From assembly GCF_003968755.1 (NCBI RefSeq), contig NZ_RYDL01000007.1, positions 62,001 to 126,000 on the forward strand: a stretch of DNA of 64,000 nt, written 5' to 3'. Position 1 is the first letter of the stretch, and each line of letters opens with the position of its first letter. The notes beneath the pieces are model-generated. The model did not search any database, was not told where the DNA came from, and saw only the letters and a list, made by a program, of their open reading frames with translations. Shown here one piece after another: positions 16,895 to 25,622 of this stretch. The stretch comes from Flavobacterium sp. RSP15 (GTDB lineage Bacteria; Bacteroidota; Bacteroidia; Flavobacteriales; Flavobacteriaceae). A program made the translations under genes and the position numbers.

Positions 16895-18325
16895 ATGCTT
16901 ACAAACAAAAAAACTAAAATTGTAGCCACACTTGGGCCTGCATGCAGTACAAGAGAGATCATAAAAGACATGATCGAAGCTGGTGTAAATGTGTTCCGAG
17001 TAAACTTCTCGCATGCGGACTACAATGATGTAAAAGAAAAAATAAGCCTTATACGAGGTTTAAATGAAGAGTTTGGTTATACAACTGCTATTCTTGGCGA
17101 TTTACAAGGGCCAAAACTTCGAGTAGGAGTTATGGAGGAAGGTGTCGTCGTACACGATGGGGATCTAATTACATTTACAACTGCCGAAGATATTCTTGGA
17201 ACTGCTAAGAAAGTATTCATGAAATATCAAAACTTTCCAAATGATGTAAATCCTGGAGAAAGAATTTTGCTTGATGATGGTAAACTCATTTTCGAAATCG
17301 TGGAGACGGATAAAAAATCAGAAGTTATAGCAAGAGTAATTCAAGGTGGCGAATTGAAATCAAAAAAAGGAGTAAATTTACCTAATACAAAAATATCCCT
17401 ACCGGCAATGACCGAAAAAGATATTGCAGATGCCATTTTTGCCATTGGCCAAAATGTAGATTGGATTGCCTTATCTTTCGTGAAAACACCACAAGATTTA
17501 CAAGAATTACAAGAATTAATCGCCAAACATTCAGAACATAAAATTCCAATTATTGCCAAAATCGAAATGCCGGAAGCACTAGAAAACATTGACAAAATTG
17601 TTGCTTATTGTGATGGTCTGATGGTTGCCCGCGGAGATTTAGGAGTTGAACTTCCTGCTCATGAAGTACCGTTAGTTCAAAAAGAACTTATTCGCAGAGC
17701 CAAAACGGCTAGAATTCCAGTTATTGTTGCCACGCAAATGATGGAAACAATGATTACGTCTCTTACACCAACTCGTGCCGAAGTAAATGATGTTGCTAAC
17801 TCCGTTATGGATGGTGCTGATGCCGTAATGCTTTCGGGAGAAACAGCAACTGGAAATTATCCGGTTCAGGTAATTCAAAAAATGACACAAATCATTGAAG
17901 CTGTAGAAGATTCACCGCTAATCCAAGTGCCACAAAATACGCCACAGATAAAAACAAAACGATTTATCACTAAAACAATTTGTCACCACGCTGCCTCCAT
18001 GGCTAATGTAATCAAAGCAAAAGCAATTTGTACTTTGACAAATAGTGGGTATACCGCATTTCAAATTTCTGCATGGAGACCAAATGCACATATTTTAGTG
18101 TTTACCTCAAATAAGAGAATCCTTACTCAGCTTAATTTATTATGGGGTGTAAAATCTTTCATGTACACTAAAGATGTAAGCACAGATGATACCGTAACGG
18201 ACATAAATGAAATTGTAAAACAAAAAGGGTTTGTACAAAAAGGAGATTTCCTTATCAATTTAGCAGCAATGCCTATTAAGGAAAAGGGGATGGTAAACAC
18301 CCTGAGAGTTTCTGAAATAGAATAA
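16895..18325 (+). CDS. pyk: Pyruvate kinase
   Basis: 476 residues. It makes pyruvate and ATP from phosphoenolpyruvate and ADP. Family motifs are visible: TKIVATLGPAC, VFRVNFSHAD, LGDLQGPKLRVG, and the active-site signature IIAKIEMPEALENIDKIV with the catalytic Lys and the Glu metal ligand, then VARGDLGVELP and ATQMMETMI. A C-terminal allosteric domain is present. It is the last gene of the acpP-pyk cluster and is followed by a strong terminator. Confidence 0.97.
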   Translation: MLTNKKTKIVATLGPACSTREIIKDMIEAGVNVFRVNFSHADYNDVKEKISLIRGLNEEFGYTTAILGDLQGPKLRVGVMEEGVVVHDGDLITFTTAEDILGTAKKVFMKYQNFPNDVNPGERILLDDGKLIFEIVETDKKSEVIARVIQGGELKSKKGVNLPNTKISLPAMTEKDIADAIFAIGQNVDWIALSFVKTPQDLQELQELIAKHSEHKIPIIAKIEMPEALENIDKIVAYCDGLMVARGDLGVELPAHEVPLVQKELIRRAKTARIPVIVATQMMETMITSLTPTRAEVNDVANSVMDGADAVMLSGETATGNYPVQVIQKMTQIIEAVEDSPLIQVPQNTPQIKTKRFITKTICHHAASMANVIKAKAICTLTNSGYTAFQISAWRPNAHILVFTSNKRILTQLNLLWGVKSFMYTKDVSTDDTVTDINEIVKQKGFVQKGDFLINLAAMPIKEKGMVNTLRVSEIE

Positions 18326-18347
18326 TAAAACATTCTCATTATGTATT

Positions 18348-18386
18348 AAAAATCCGTCTGGTTCGATCAACAGACGGATTTTTTTG
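18348..18386 (+). terminator. pyk terminator
   Basis: AAAAATCCGTCTG and CAGACGGATTTTTTT form a 13-bp stem with a T7 tract, 22 bp after the pyk stop. Confidence 0.9.
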
Positions 18387-18675
18387 TTAAAAACACGGTA
18401 AAAAATTGATTTTCAATAAGTAAATTACAATTGCACTTTACTTATTGGGTTATGACAGATTTGTCTCAATCTAAAATTGCTATTTTGCTTTTTTATCGTT
18501 AGTTCTAAATAGTACACTGATTATGTATCTTTGTTCGTGGATTACGGGGCTCCTTATTTTTAACTTTTGTCAGGCGTAAATAAACAACATTTGTTGCATT
18601 TGAACGAAAGGGCGGAAATGTCTTTTTTATAAAGTTACATTAATTAGCTGAATCTAGTACTTTAAACAAAAAACC
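18387..18675 (+). other. Leader region of the alpha/beta hydrolase gene
   Basis: A 289-bp stretch without an open frame. TATCTTTG at 18526-18533 matches a -7 element, but a -33 element is weak. If used, it would give a roughly 135-nt leader before the TTG start at 18676. No known riboswitch was recognised. Confidence 0.35.
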
Positions 18676-19458
18676 TTGAAACAAATTCTCTTTAAAAATA
18701 CCAACATCTCCTATTCCGATACCGGGAAGGGAACCGCTATTGTCTTACTTCACGGTTTCTTGGAAAATAAAGGCATGTGGGATTTTTATATTCCGGAGTT
18801 TGCTAAAAAAAACCGCATCATCACCATTGATTTATTGGGACATGGCGAAACGGAATGTTTGAGTTACGTGCAAACGATGGAGGATAATGCTGATGCTGTG
18901 CACGCTGTTTTATCGGAACTACGCATCCGTAAAGCCATTTTTGTAGGGCATTCTATGGGCGGTTATGTAGCTTTGGCTTTCGCCGAATTGTATCCGGACA
19001 CGATAAAAGGATTGGTTTTATTAAACTCGACCGCAAGAGCCGACAGCGAGGAACGAAAAACAAATAGAGATCGGGCTATAAAAGCAGTAAAACAATCTTT
19101 TGTCAATTTCATCTCACTTTCCATTGCAAATTTATTCAGTGAAAACAACAGAGAGCGCCTTTTATCAGTAATTGAAAGCGTAAAGAAGGAAGCTTTAAAA
19201 ACACCCCTTCAGGGAATCGTTGCCTCACTGGAAGGTATGAAAATACGACAAGACAGAGAAGTGTTGTTGCATTTAGCACCTTTTCCTAAACTTTTGATTC
19301 TGGGCGAAAAAGACCCGGTTCTAAATTACGAAGAAACCAAAGAACAGATAGAAGGCACGGCCATGAAACTGGTGACTTTTCCGGACGGACACATGAGTCA
19401 CATTGAAAACCAAGACGAATTGTTGAACGTATTATTAGCTTTTTTCAAAAGCATCTAA
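18676..19458 (+). CDS. Alpha/beta hydrolase
   Basis: 260 residues from a TTG start. The first residues, MKQILFKNTNISYSDTGKGTAIVLLHGF, already contain the family's first strands, so no upstream start is needed. The nucleophile elbow GHSMGGYVAL carries Ser, the acid is Asp in LGEKDPVL, and the base is His in DGHMSHIEN. The oxyanion segment HGFLENKGMW follows the first HG. The substrate is unknown. It is convergent with the ABC ATPase remnant; their stop codons overlap by 4 nt. Confidence 0.88.
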   Translation: MKQILFKNTNISYSDTGKGTAIVLLHGFLENKGMWDFYIPEFAKKNRIITIDLLGHGETECLSYVQTMEDNADAVHAVLSELRIRKAIFVGHSMGGYVALAFAELYPDTIKGLVLLNSTARADSEERKTNRDRAIKAVKQSFVNFISLSIANLFSENNRERLLSVIESVKKEALKTPLQGIVASLEGMKIRQDREVLLHLAPFPKLLILGEKDPVLNYEETKEQIEGTAMKLVTFPDGHMSHIENQDELLNVLLAFFKSI

Positions 19459-19937
19459 ATCATTCCAGGTTTCAAATACCCTTTTTCCACCAATTCGCTT
19501 TTGTCTTTTAAATGATGCATTTTTCCTTCTTTCATAAACGCCAGTTTTGTGGAGACTTTTATCACATTTTCATAATTATGATCTGTGATAATAATGCCTT
19601 TTGTGCTGGACATTGCAGTGATTAATTCATTAATTTTTTCAATCATTATGGGTGATAAGCCATTGTATGGTTCGTCTAGTAAAGCAAATTTAGATGCATT
19701 ATTCAGGATTAATTTAATTTCTAAATACCGTAATTCTCCGCCAGATAAATGTTTTATTTTTTTCTCTAACATCGATTGAATCATATCGTCAGCATAAAAA
19801 TCCTGTAATTTATCTTTGGCAATAGCCAATTGAATAGTCTTTTTTATCGAAAATGAATTTGGAATAAAATTATCTTGAGACAAATAACTGATTTCGTTTA
19901 GCAAATCACTAGTTTTTGATTTCACGTTAATTGTCAA
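19455..19937 (-). pseudogene. ABC transporter ATPase lacking its Walker A half
   Basis: 160 residues from an unconvincing TTG. Visible motifs in order are the Q-loop (YLSQDNF), the signature (LSGGELRYLEIKLIL), Walker B (FALLDEPYNGLSP) and the H-loop (ITDHNYENV). The N-terminal beta strands and the GxxGxGKS Walker A motif, normally about 70-80 residues, are absent. In the same frame upstream only about 18 codons (TKFPIRKLANIFEFYKST) lie before the stop of the AddB-like gene. The 5' part therefore appears deleted, and the product could not bind ATP normally. Intact relatives in Flavobacteriia start with a full nucleotide-binding domain. Confidence 0.75.
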
Positions 19938-19991
19938 AGTGCTTTTGTAAAACTCGAAGATATTGGCTAGTTTTCTGATTGGGAATTTTGT

Positions 19992-22763
19992 TTAAATTAG
20001 TTTTTCTTCAAAAGGAATGTTTTCATCTAAAATTTCGCTTAATAAAAGAACCATTTGCTCTAAATAATTACCTAATATTTCTTCATTTATAATTGCATTT
20101 ATTTCGTTGATTTCTTTAAAATTAAACGCAAGAAAACCTGCTTTTAAATTCTTAAAAGAAATTATTCCTGCTTCAATTGGTTTTCCTTTAGCGTCATACA
20201 TATAAGCATACGCCAGCACCTGAATGATTTTGTCGCTTTTAATATCTTCAGTAAGTCCTTTCCATGATTTCAGTGTAACGCTTGCTTTTTCTACTTTTCC
20301 GGTTTTATAATCGATAATTCGAATGATTCCGTTGCGCTCTTCAATCCGGTCTACATTTCCTTTTATCAATACCGGAAAAGGCAAATTAGGATGATTTATA
20401 ATTCGCTCGAATGTTTGTTCCAAAGCTATAATTTTTATTGCATCACCATTCTTGATACTTTCCAGTTCCACTTTCAGGAAATTGGAAACATTGCGCTTGG
20501 CGACTTCAAATGCCAGCAAATTTTTACCCTTTTTGATTTCACCTTCTTTGTACACCAATTTGAATTGTTTCAAAACCTCTGTATCTATTTGTTTGAAACA
20601 ATTTAGAATATCACTTTCTGATATAAATTTATCAATGAAAGGCTCGTATAAAACTTTCAAAGTTTCGTGGATAATAGTTCCCAAGGTATTCAAGGCAATA
20701 TTTTCCTCTACTTCTTCGACTTCGCTGATGCGTAAAATCTTCTGGAAATAAAACTGAATTGGATTCCGGATATAACTCGTCATCGCCGATGGAGAAAACC
20801 CTTTTTCGGCTATTTCTTTCAATCGCAGCATAACACGTTCTGATTTTGGAATCACCATAGGCTGATACGCTGTTTCGGGTAGCACGGCATTATAAATTTC
20901 GTGAGTCAGCGTATGATTTTTTTGTTTTTCGACTTCCAGTTGCGTGATGAATCTGCTTTTTTCTCCTGCATCCAATCCTTCACTTTCGGTATTATAAATT
21001 AAATAAATGTTCTTTGCTCTTTGTAATAGATGATAGAAATGATAGGTGTAAATTGCATCTTTTTCTTTGAATGTGGGCAAGCCCAATTCGCGTTTTACAT
21101 CATAGGGGATAAACGAATTTTGCGATTTTCCGGCCGGGAATTTCCCTTCATTCATCGAAGTGACAATAACGGTGTCAAAATCTAATACACGGCTTTCTAA
21201 AACGCCCATAATTTGCAAACCATTGAGCGGTTCTCCTTCAAATGAAACCTCGGCCAAATCAATAACTTGTTTGTAAATGGCATAAAGAGTTTCGATTTTA
21301 TCGATATGTTCGTGCTTTGAATAATAATTAATTAGTTTGTTAATGACTTTAAAAATAGCAAAAACAAAAGCTTTGGTGATTTTTTCTTCTTCGTTGTCGT
21401 TACTTAAATTTCCTTTGATGGTTTGCAATAATTTTGAAATGGTCTCTAAAACTGGAATCGAACCCTTTTCCCATTTTTGGAATAAGAAAAGAAATATTTC
21501 ACTTGGAATTCCATTCAATTCCATCAATTTATGATGCGTAATAAAAGTATAATTATTTTGGTTAATGGTTTGGACTAGCACGCTGGTTTTTGCGTATGGT
21601 TCCACCAAGGGATGGGTTAAAATATCTAAGATATCTTTGTAGTATAAGACATAGCTTTTAGCATTTCTGGACAATGCATTTGTGTGCATTTTGAATAATT
21701 TAGCAGTCAAAATCTGCGCTGGATTGTTCTTGCTGGAATATCCCATCGTAATATTCAAAGCGCCAACACTTGAGGGTAATGAATATAAAAGCGGTACCAA
21801 AAGATTTTCTTCGCCCAGAACCACAGCAACTTTATCTAGCGTTCCATCAGTTTCTAGGCTTTTGGATTCATTGATGATATTCTCGATAATACTCCCGGCT
21901 ATTTTGGCTTGACCAATTGTTTTGGGTGTGCCAATGACCTGAATGTTTTTAGTTTGAGAAAAATCATTTACAATCCATTCAAATGGATGTAATTTATAAT
22001 GTTTCCAATTTTCTTTAAAACGTCGTACAAACAAACCAGCATCATGATAGGGATCATTGAGAAAGGTTTGGTCTGCGTCCCAATATATTATGGCTTGATC
22101 AGAAGCGATGAGGTGTTGGATTATTTTTTCTTCGGCTGCATTCAATGCATTAAAACCCGCAAAGACGAATTTTTTGTCATGTAGGGAATTCGAAAAATGA
22201 TTTATGTTATGCACTGCTTCACGATAGATTAATCCTTGATAGCCGATTCCCTTGTTCAGTAAATGAGCGTACAATGATTGATAATAGTTGGGCAGTAGTT
22301 TCCAAAAATCAATATATTTTTCTAATAATGCCGTTTTGTTTTCTACTTCAATTCCCCATTTTTTAATATCTTCAATGTCTTTCAGATAGGAAAGAACATG
22401 GGATGGATCTAGTAAATAGCGGTCAATTTCATTGAAGTCCTGCAGGAGTGTTTTGGCCCAATTGGCAAATAATTCAAAGGATTGTTGATTTGCTGTAGCG
22501 GTAATAGATAAATACACTTCATAGAATTCGAATAATAATTCGATAGGATCTATAGTGCGGATACCAGCTATGTTTTGAACAAAATCCTCAATACTTATAA
22601 TTTCGGGTGAAATTATGTTGGTGGCGACTTGTTTCTTTAAGGCTTCAATCAGGAATATTTTAGCTCGTTTGTTTGGTAAAACAACAATCGTATTGGAAAG
22701 AGTGTCAGCGTATTTTGCGATTAAAACCGAAGCTATTTTATCTAGAAAAGAAGTATTTGTCAT
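19992..22763 (-). CDS. AddB-like PD-(D/E)XK nuclease subunit
   Basis: 923 residues. It is the probable partner of the AddA-like helicase at 25.6-29.2 kb in double-strand-break processing for RecA. The N-terminal half resembles an inactive UvrD-type helicase core (TIVVLPNKRAKIFL, with no Walker A). The C-terminal nuclease begins at FSPSAMTSYIRNPIQFYFQ and has Asp in IKGNVDRIE and the IIDYKTGKV motif. AddB proteins usually have a cysteine in the CPxxF segment for an iron-sulfur cluster; here it is Asn-Pro. The end ENIPFEEKLI looks complete, so the gene is intact even though the next gene downstream is truncated. Confidence 0.85.
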   Translation of the reverse strand: MTNTSFLDKIASVLIAKYADTLSNTIVVLPNKRAKIFLIEALKKQVATNIISPEIISIEDFVQNIAGIRTIDPIELLFEFYEVYLSITATANQQSFELFANWAKTLLQDFNEIDRYLLDPSHVLSYLKDIEDIKKWGIEVENKTALLEKYIDFWKLLPNYYQSLYAHLLNKGIGYQGLIYREAVHNINHFSNSLHDKKFVFAGFNALNAAEEKIIQHLIASDQAIIYWDADQTFLNDPYHDAGLFVRRFKENWKHYKLHPFEWIVNDFSQTKNIQVIGTPKTIGQAKIAGSIIENIINESKSLETDGTLDKVAVVLGEENLLVPLLYSLPSSVGALNITMGYSSKNNPAQILTAKLFKMHTNALSRNAKSYVLYYKDILDILTHPLVEPYAKTSVLVQTINQNNYTFITHHKLMELNGIPSEIFLFLFQKWEKGSIPVLETISKLLQTIKGNLSNDNEEEKITKAFVFAIFKVINKLINYYSKHEHIDKIETLYAIYKQVIDLAEVSFEGEPLNGLQIMGVLESRVLDFDTVIVTSMNEGKFPAGKSQNSFIPYDVKRELGLPTFKEKDAIYTYHFYHLLQRAKNIYLIYNTESEGLDAGEKSRFITQLEVEKQKNHTLTHEIYNAVLPETAYQPMVIPKSERVMLRLKEIAEKGFSPSAMTSYIRNPIQFYFQKILRISEVEEVEENIALNTLGTIIHETLKVLYEPFIDKFISESDILNCFKQIDTEVLKQFKLVYKEGEIKKGKNLLAFEVAKRNVSNFLKVELESIKNGDAIKIIALEQTFERIINHPNLPFPVLIKGNVDRIEERNGIIRIIDYKTGKVEKASVTLKSWKGLTEDIKSDKIIQVLAYAYMYDAKGKPIEAGIISFKNLKAGFLAFNFKEINEINAIINEEILGNYLEQMVLLLSEILDENIPFEEKLI

Positions 22764-22778
22764 TTTATAAAAATAAAA

Positions 22779-22806
22779 AAAACGCCTCGATAAATCGAGG
22801 CGTTTT
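22779..22806 (-). terminator. OmpA gene terminator
   Basis: AAAACGCCTCGA and TCGAGGCGTTTT pair around 4 nt, 20 bp beyond the OmpA stop on the minus strand, with an A/T tract after the stem. Confidence 0.85.
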
Positions 22807-22826
22807 CTAAAAATTTTTGAACAATA

Positions 22827-24269
22827 TTATTTTTGCAATAACAATTCAGTTCTTCTGTTTTTAGCTTTACCTGCAGCAGTTTTATTTGTTTCAACTGGAG
22901 TGCTTTCGCCAAAACCAACAGTATTTAAGTTTTCAGCTTTTATTCCTCTTTCGATCATAGCTTCTTTAACGATACTAGCTCTATCTTCAGAAAGTTTTTG
23001 GTTGTATTCATCTGAACCATCGCTATCTGTATGTCCTTCAATGCTAAATTTCGCATTTGGATAATTTTTCAGGATTTCTGCCATTGCATCTAATCTAGCT
23101 GGAACATCTCCAGTTTTGAAAGTTGCTTTACCAGAATTAAAGTAAACTGCTCTAGCTTGAATTTTAAGATTGTCTAAAGCTTCAGTAGTTACTTCAGGAC
23201 ATCCTTTGTTGCTAGCTGGGCCAGCAATAGTAGGACACTCATCATCTTTGTCTAGAACACCATCTCCATCAGTATCTGGCCATGGGCATCCACCGTTTTC
23301 TTTAGGACCTGCAACTGTAGGACATTTGTCATCTTTATCAGCAACACCGTCTCCATCTGTATCAGGACATCCTTTTAATTCTTTAGGACCAGCTTCATTT
23401 GGACAAGCATCATCTTTATCAGCAACACCGTCTCCATCTGTATCAGGACATCCTTTTAATTCTTTAGGACCAGCTTCATTTGGACACTCATCTTCACTGT
23501 CTTGAATTCCGTCTCCATCTGTATCAGGACATCCGTTGAATTCTTTTAAACCAGCAACTTCTGGACAAGCATCATCTTTGTCATATATTCCATCACCATC
23601 TGTATCTTTTCCACCAAATTTGAAGATAATACCGGCAGAGTGTTGAAAATGGGATGGAGCATCAGGAGTTGCAAAATCAATATCTCCTTCAGTTCTATCT
23701 CCAAAAGCTTTTTTATATCTTGTAGAAAGTTCTAAACCAACATTTTCAGAAAACCATAAAGTTAAACCAGCACCTGGATTTAAAGTTCCAAAACTACTGT
23801 CTCCAAAGAATGTATATCCACCACCAATAGAAAGAGATGGGTCAATAACTTTAGATTTAATCAAATTCATGAAGCTATATCTGATTGTAGCATCAACACC
23901 ATAATACATCAAATCGCCCGGATTAGTGACATGATATCCTCTAGAATCAGCACCTACAGTACCTGGAGAAAAAGTTACAAACTTATCAATTTTGTTTACA
24001 GATCCAGTAAGACCAAAAGAGAAATTATCTCCTACGTATTTGGATACACTTAAATAGGATACAGAAGGAAGAACGTTCCAGTTTGTTTTTGCGTCAAATG
24101 GTTGAGAAAAATGACGGTCTAGCCAATTATTACCACCTTCAGCACCAGCTTTAGTGTCGACGGCATTTACTCCAAAAGAGATTGCCCATGGGTTGTTACT
24201 GTCTTGTGCGTGAGAACTTAAACCCATCACCATCATCGCAGCAACTAAAATTTTGTTAAGATGTTTCAT
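22827..24269 (-). CDS. OmpA-family outer-membrane protein with TSP3 repeats
   Basis: 480 residues from the ATG at 24269 (signal peptide [22 protein letters not shown]). An N-terminal beta-barrel of about 220 residues is followed by five calcium-binding thrombospondin type 3 repeats (DTDGDGxxDxxDxCPxxAG...GCP) of about 27 residues each. The C-terminal OmpA peptidoglycan-binding domain has [22 protein letters not shown] and KNRRTEL. It anchors the outer membrane to the cell wall. It is monocistronic with a strong terminator. The repeats differ so little in DNA sequence that copy number may vary between strains. Confidence 0.93.
   Translation of the reverse strand: MKHLNKILVAAMMVMGLSSHAQDSNNPWAISFGVNAVDTKAGAEGGNNWLDRHFSQPFDAKTNWNVLPSVSYLSVSKYVGDNFSFGLTGSVNKIDKFVTFSPGTVGADSRGYHVTNPGDLMYYGVDATIRYSFMNLIKSKVIDPSLSIGGGYTFFGDSSFGTLNPGAGLTLWFSENVGLELSTRYKKAFGDRTEGDIDFATPDAPSHFQHSAGIIFKFGGKDTDGDGIYDKDDACPEVAGLKEFNGCPDTDGDGIQDSEDECPNEAGPKELKGCPDTDGDGVADKDDACPNEAGPKELKGCPDTDGDGVADKDDKCPTVAGPKENGGCPWPDTDGDGVLDKDDECPTIAGPASNKGCPEVTTEALDNLKIQARAVYFNSGKATFKTGDVPARLDAMAEILKNYPNAKFSIEGHTDSDGSDEYNQKLSEDRASIVKEAMIERGIKAENLNTVGFGESTPVETNKTAAGKAKNRRTELLLQK
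23217..23600 (-). repeat. In-gene tandem repeats encoding TSP3 units
   Basis: Five units of about 81 bp. Two of them (23331-23405 and 23412-23486) are identical over 75 bp; the others are more diverged. They encode the calcium-binding linker of the OmpA protein. Confidence 0.85.
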
Positions 24270-24381
24270 ACTTAATTTTTTTAATGACAAATTAGTTAAT
24301 TACTTGCAAAAATAGGACGTAAATTTTAAACTACAAAATGTTATGTTAAAAAAAACTTACAAGCAAGGCTAAAAGTGCGAA

Positions 24382-25575
24382 TTATACAACATTTAGCTCT
24401 TTTCCTACCGCTACAAATGCATTTATTGCCTGATCTAAATGCGCTTTTGTATGTGCCGCAGAAAGTTGTACTCTAATTCTTGCTTTATCTTTAGGAACTA
24501 CTGGAAAAAAGAAGCCTATGACATAAATTCCTCTTTTTAATAATTCATTTGCCATTGTTTGAGACAATTTTGCATCATATAACATCACCGGTACTATTGC
24601 AGAATCCCCATCAATGATATCAAAACCTGCTTTTTTAATCCCATCTCTAAAATAATTAGTATTCCATTCTAGTTTGTCTCTAAGTGTTGTATCTTTTTCT
24701 AAGAGTTCAAAAACCTTAATGGAAGCTCCAACGATTGCTGGTGCTAAAGAATTTGAAAATAAATACGGTCTGGAACGTTGGCGTAATATTTCTATAATTT
24801 CTTTTTTAGCGGTCGTATACCCTCCCATGGCGCCACCAAGTGCTTTTCCTAAGGTTCCCGTAATAATATCTACTCTTCCCATGACTCCTTTTAACTCAAG
24901 TGTCCCTTTTCCGGTAGCACCAATAAATCCGGCAGCATGGCATTCATCAACCATAACCATTGCGTCATATTTATCGGCCAAATCACAAATTTTATCCAAC
25001 GGAGCTACAACGCCATCCATGGAGAAAACACCATCCGTAACAATTAATTTGAAACGGGTACCGGCTTCTGTAGCCTTAATCAGCTGCTTTTCCAGGTCTC
25101 CCATATTGCTATTTTCATAGCGATATCGCGTCGCTTTACACAAACGAACACCATCTATAATAGAGGCATGATTTAAACTATCCGAAATAATACAATCCTG
25201 ATCTCCTAATAAGGGTTCAAAAACACCTCCGTTTGCATCAAAAGCGGCTGCATAAAGAATGGTATCTTCTGTGCCATAAAACTCAGAAATCTTTTTTTCT
25301 AAAGTTTTATGAATGTCTTGTGTTCCACAAATAAAACGCACCGATGACATTCCAAAACCATGCGTATCAAGAGCGTCTTTTGCAGCCTGAACAACTTCTG
25401 GATGGGATGACAAGCCAAGATAATTATTGGCACAAAAATTTAAAACCGTTTCTCCTGTCGAAATCGTTATTTCTGCATCTTGTGGTGAGGTGATAATGCG
25501 CTCTGATTTGAAGATTCCATTGTCTTCTATTGTTTGTAATTCTGACTGTAAATAGTCTTTAATTTTTCCGTACAT
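24382..25575 (-). CDS. kbl: Glycine C-acetyltransferase (KBL)
   Basis: 397 residues. This PLP enzyme of the alpha-oxoamine synthase family cleaves 2-amino-3-ketobutyrate with CoA to glycine and acetyl-CoA in threonine breakdown. The PLP lysine lies in [16 protein letters not shown], the cofactor Asp in VDECHAAGF, and [15 protein letters not shown] is the family start. The threonine dehydrogenase partner gene is not in this window. It lies between the AddA- and AddB-like genes with no functional link evident. Confidence 0.93.
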   Translation of the reverse strand: MYGKIKDYLQSELQTIEDNGIFKSERIITSPQDAEITISTGETVLNFCANNYLGLSSHPEVVQAAKDALDTHGFGMSSVRFICGTQDIHKTLEKKISEFYGTEDTILYAAAFDANGGVFEPLLGDQDCIISDSLNHASIIDGVRLCKATRYRYENSNMGDLEKQLIKATEAGTRFKLIVTDGVFSMDGVVAPLDKICDLADKYDAMVMVDECHAAGFIGATGKGTLELKGVMGRVDIITGTLGKALGGAMGGYTTAKKEIIEILRQRSRPYLFSNSLAPAIVGASIKVFELLEKDTTLRDKLEWNTNYFRDGIKKAGFDIIDGDSAIVPVMLYDAKLSQTMANELLKRGIYVIGFFFPVVPKDKARIRVQLSAAHTKAHLDQAINAFVAVGKELNVV

Positions 25576-25622
25576 TTTTTATGTTTTTAAAATTCAATTT
25601 TGCGAATAATTCATTTTTTAGA

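Noticed and set aside
19455..19937. Frameshift hiding the Walker A half inside the AddB-like gene
   Set aside because: The AddB-like C-terminus is complete and normal, and no P-loop was seen in other frames nearby.
23170..23505. 111-codon plus-strand frame inside the OmpA gene
   Set aside because: It is an antisense shadow of the TSP3 repeats; its repeated product only mirrors the coding repeats.
24674..25120. 148-codon plus-strand frame opposite kbl
   Set aside because: Antisense shadow of a well-supported enzyme gene.
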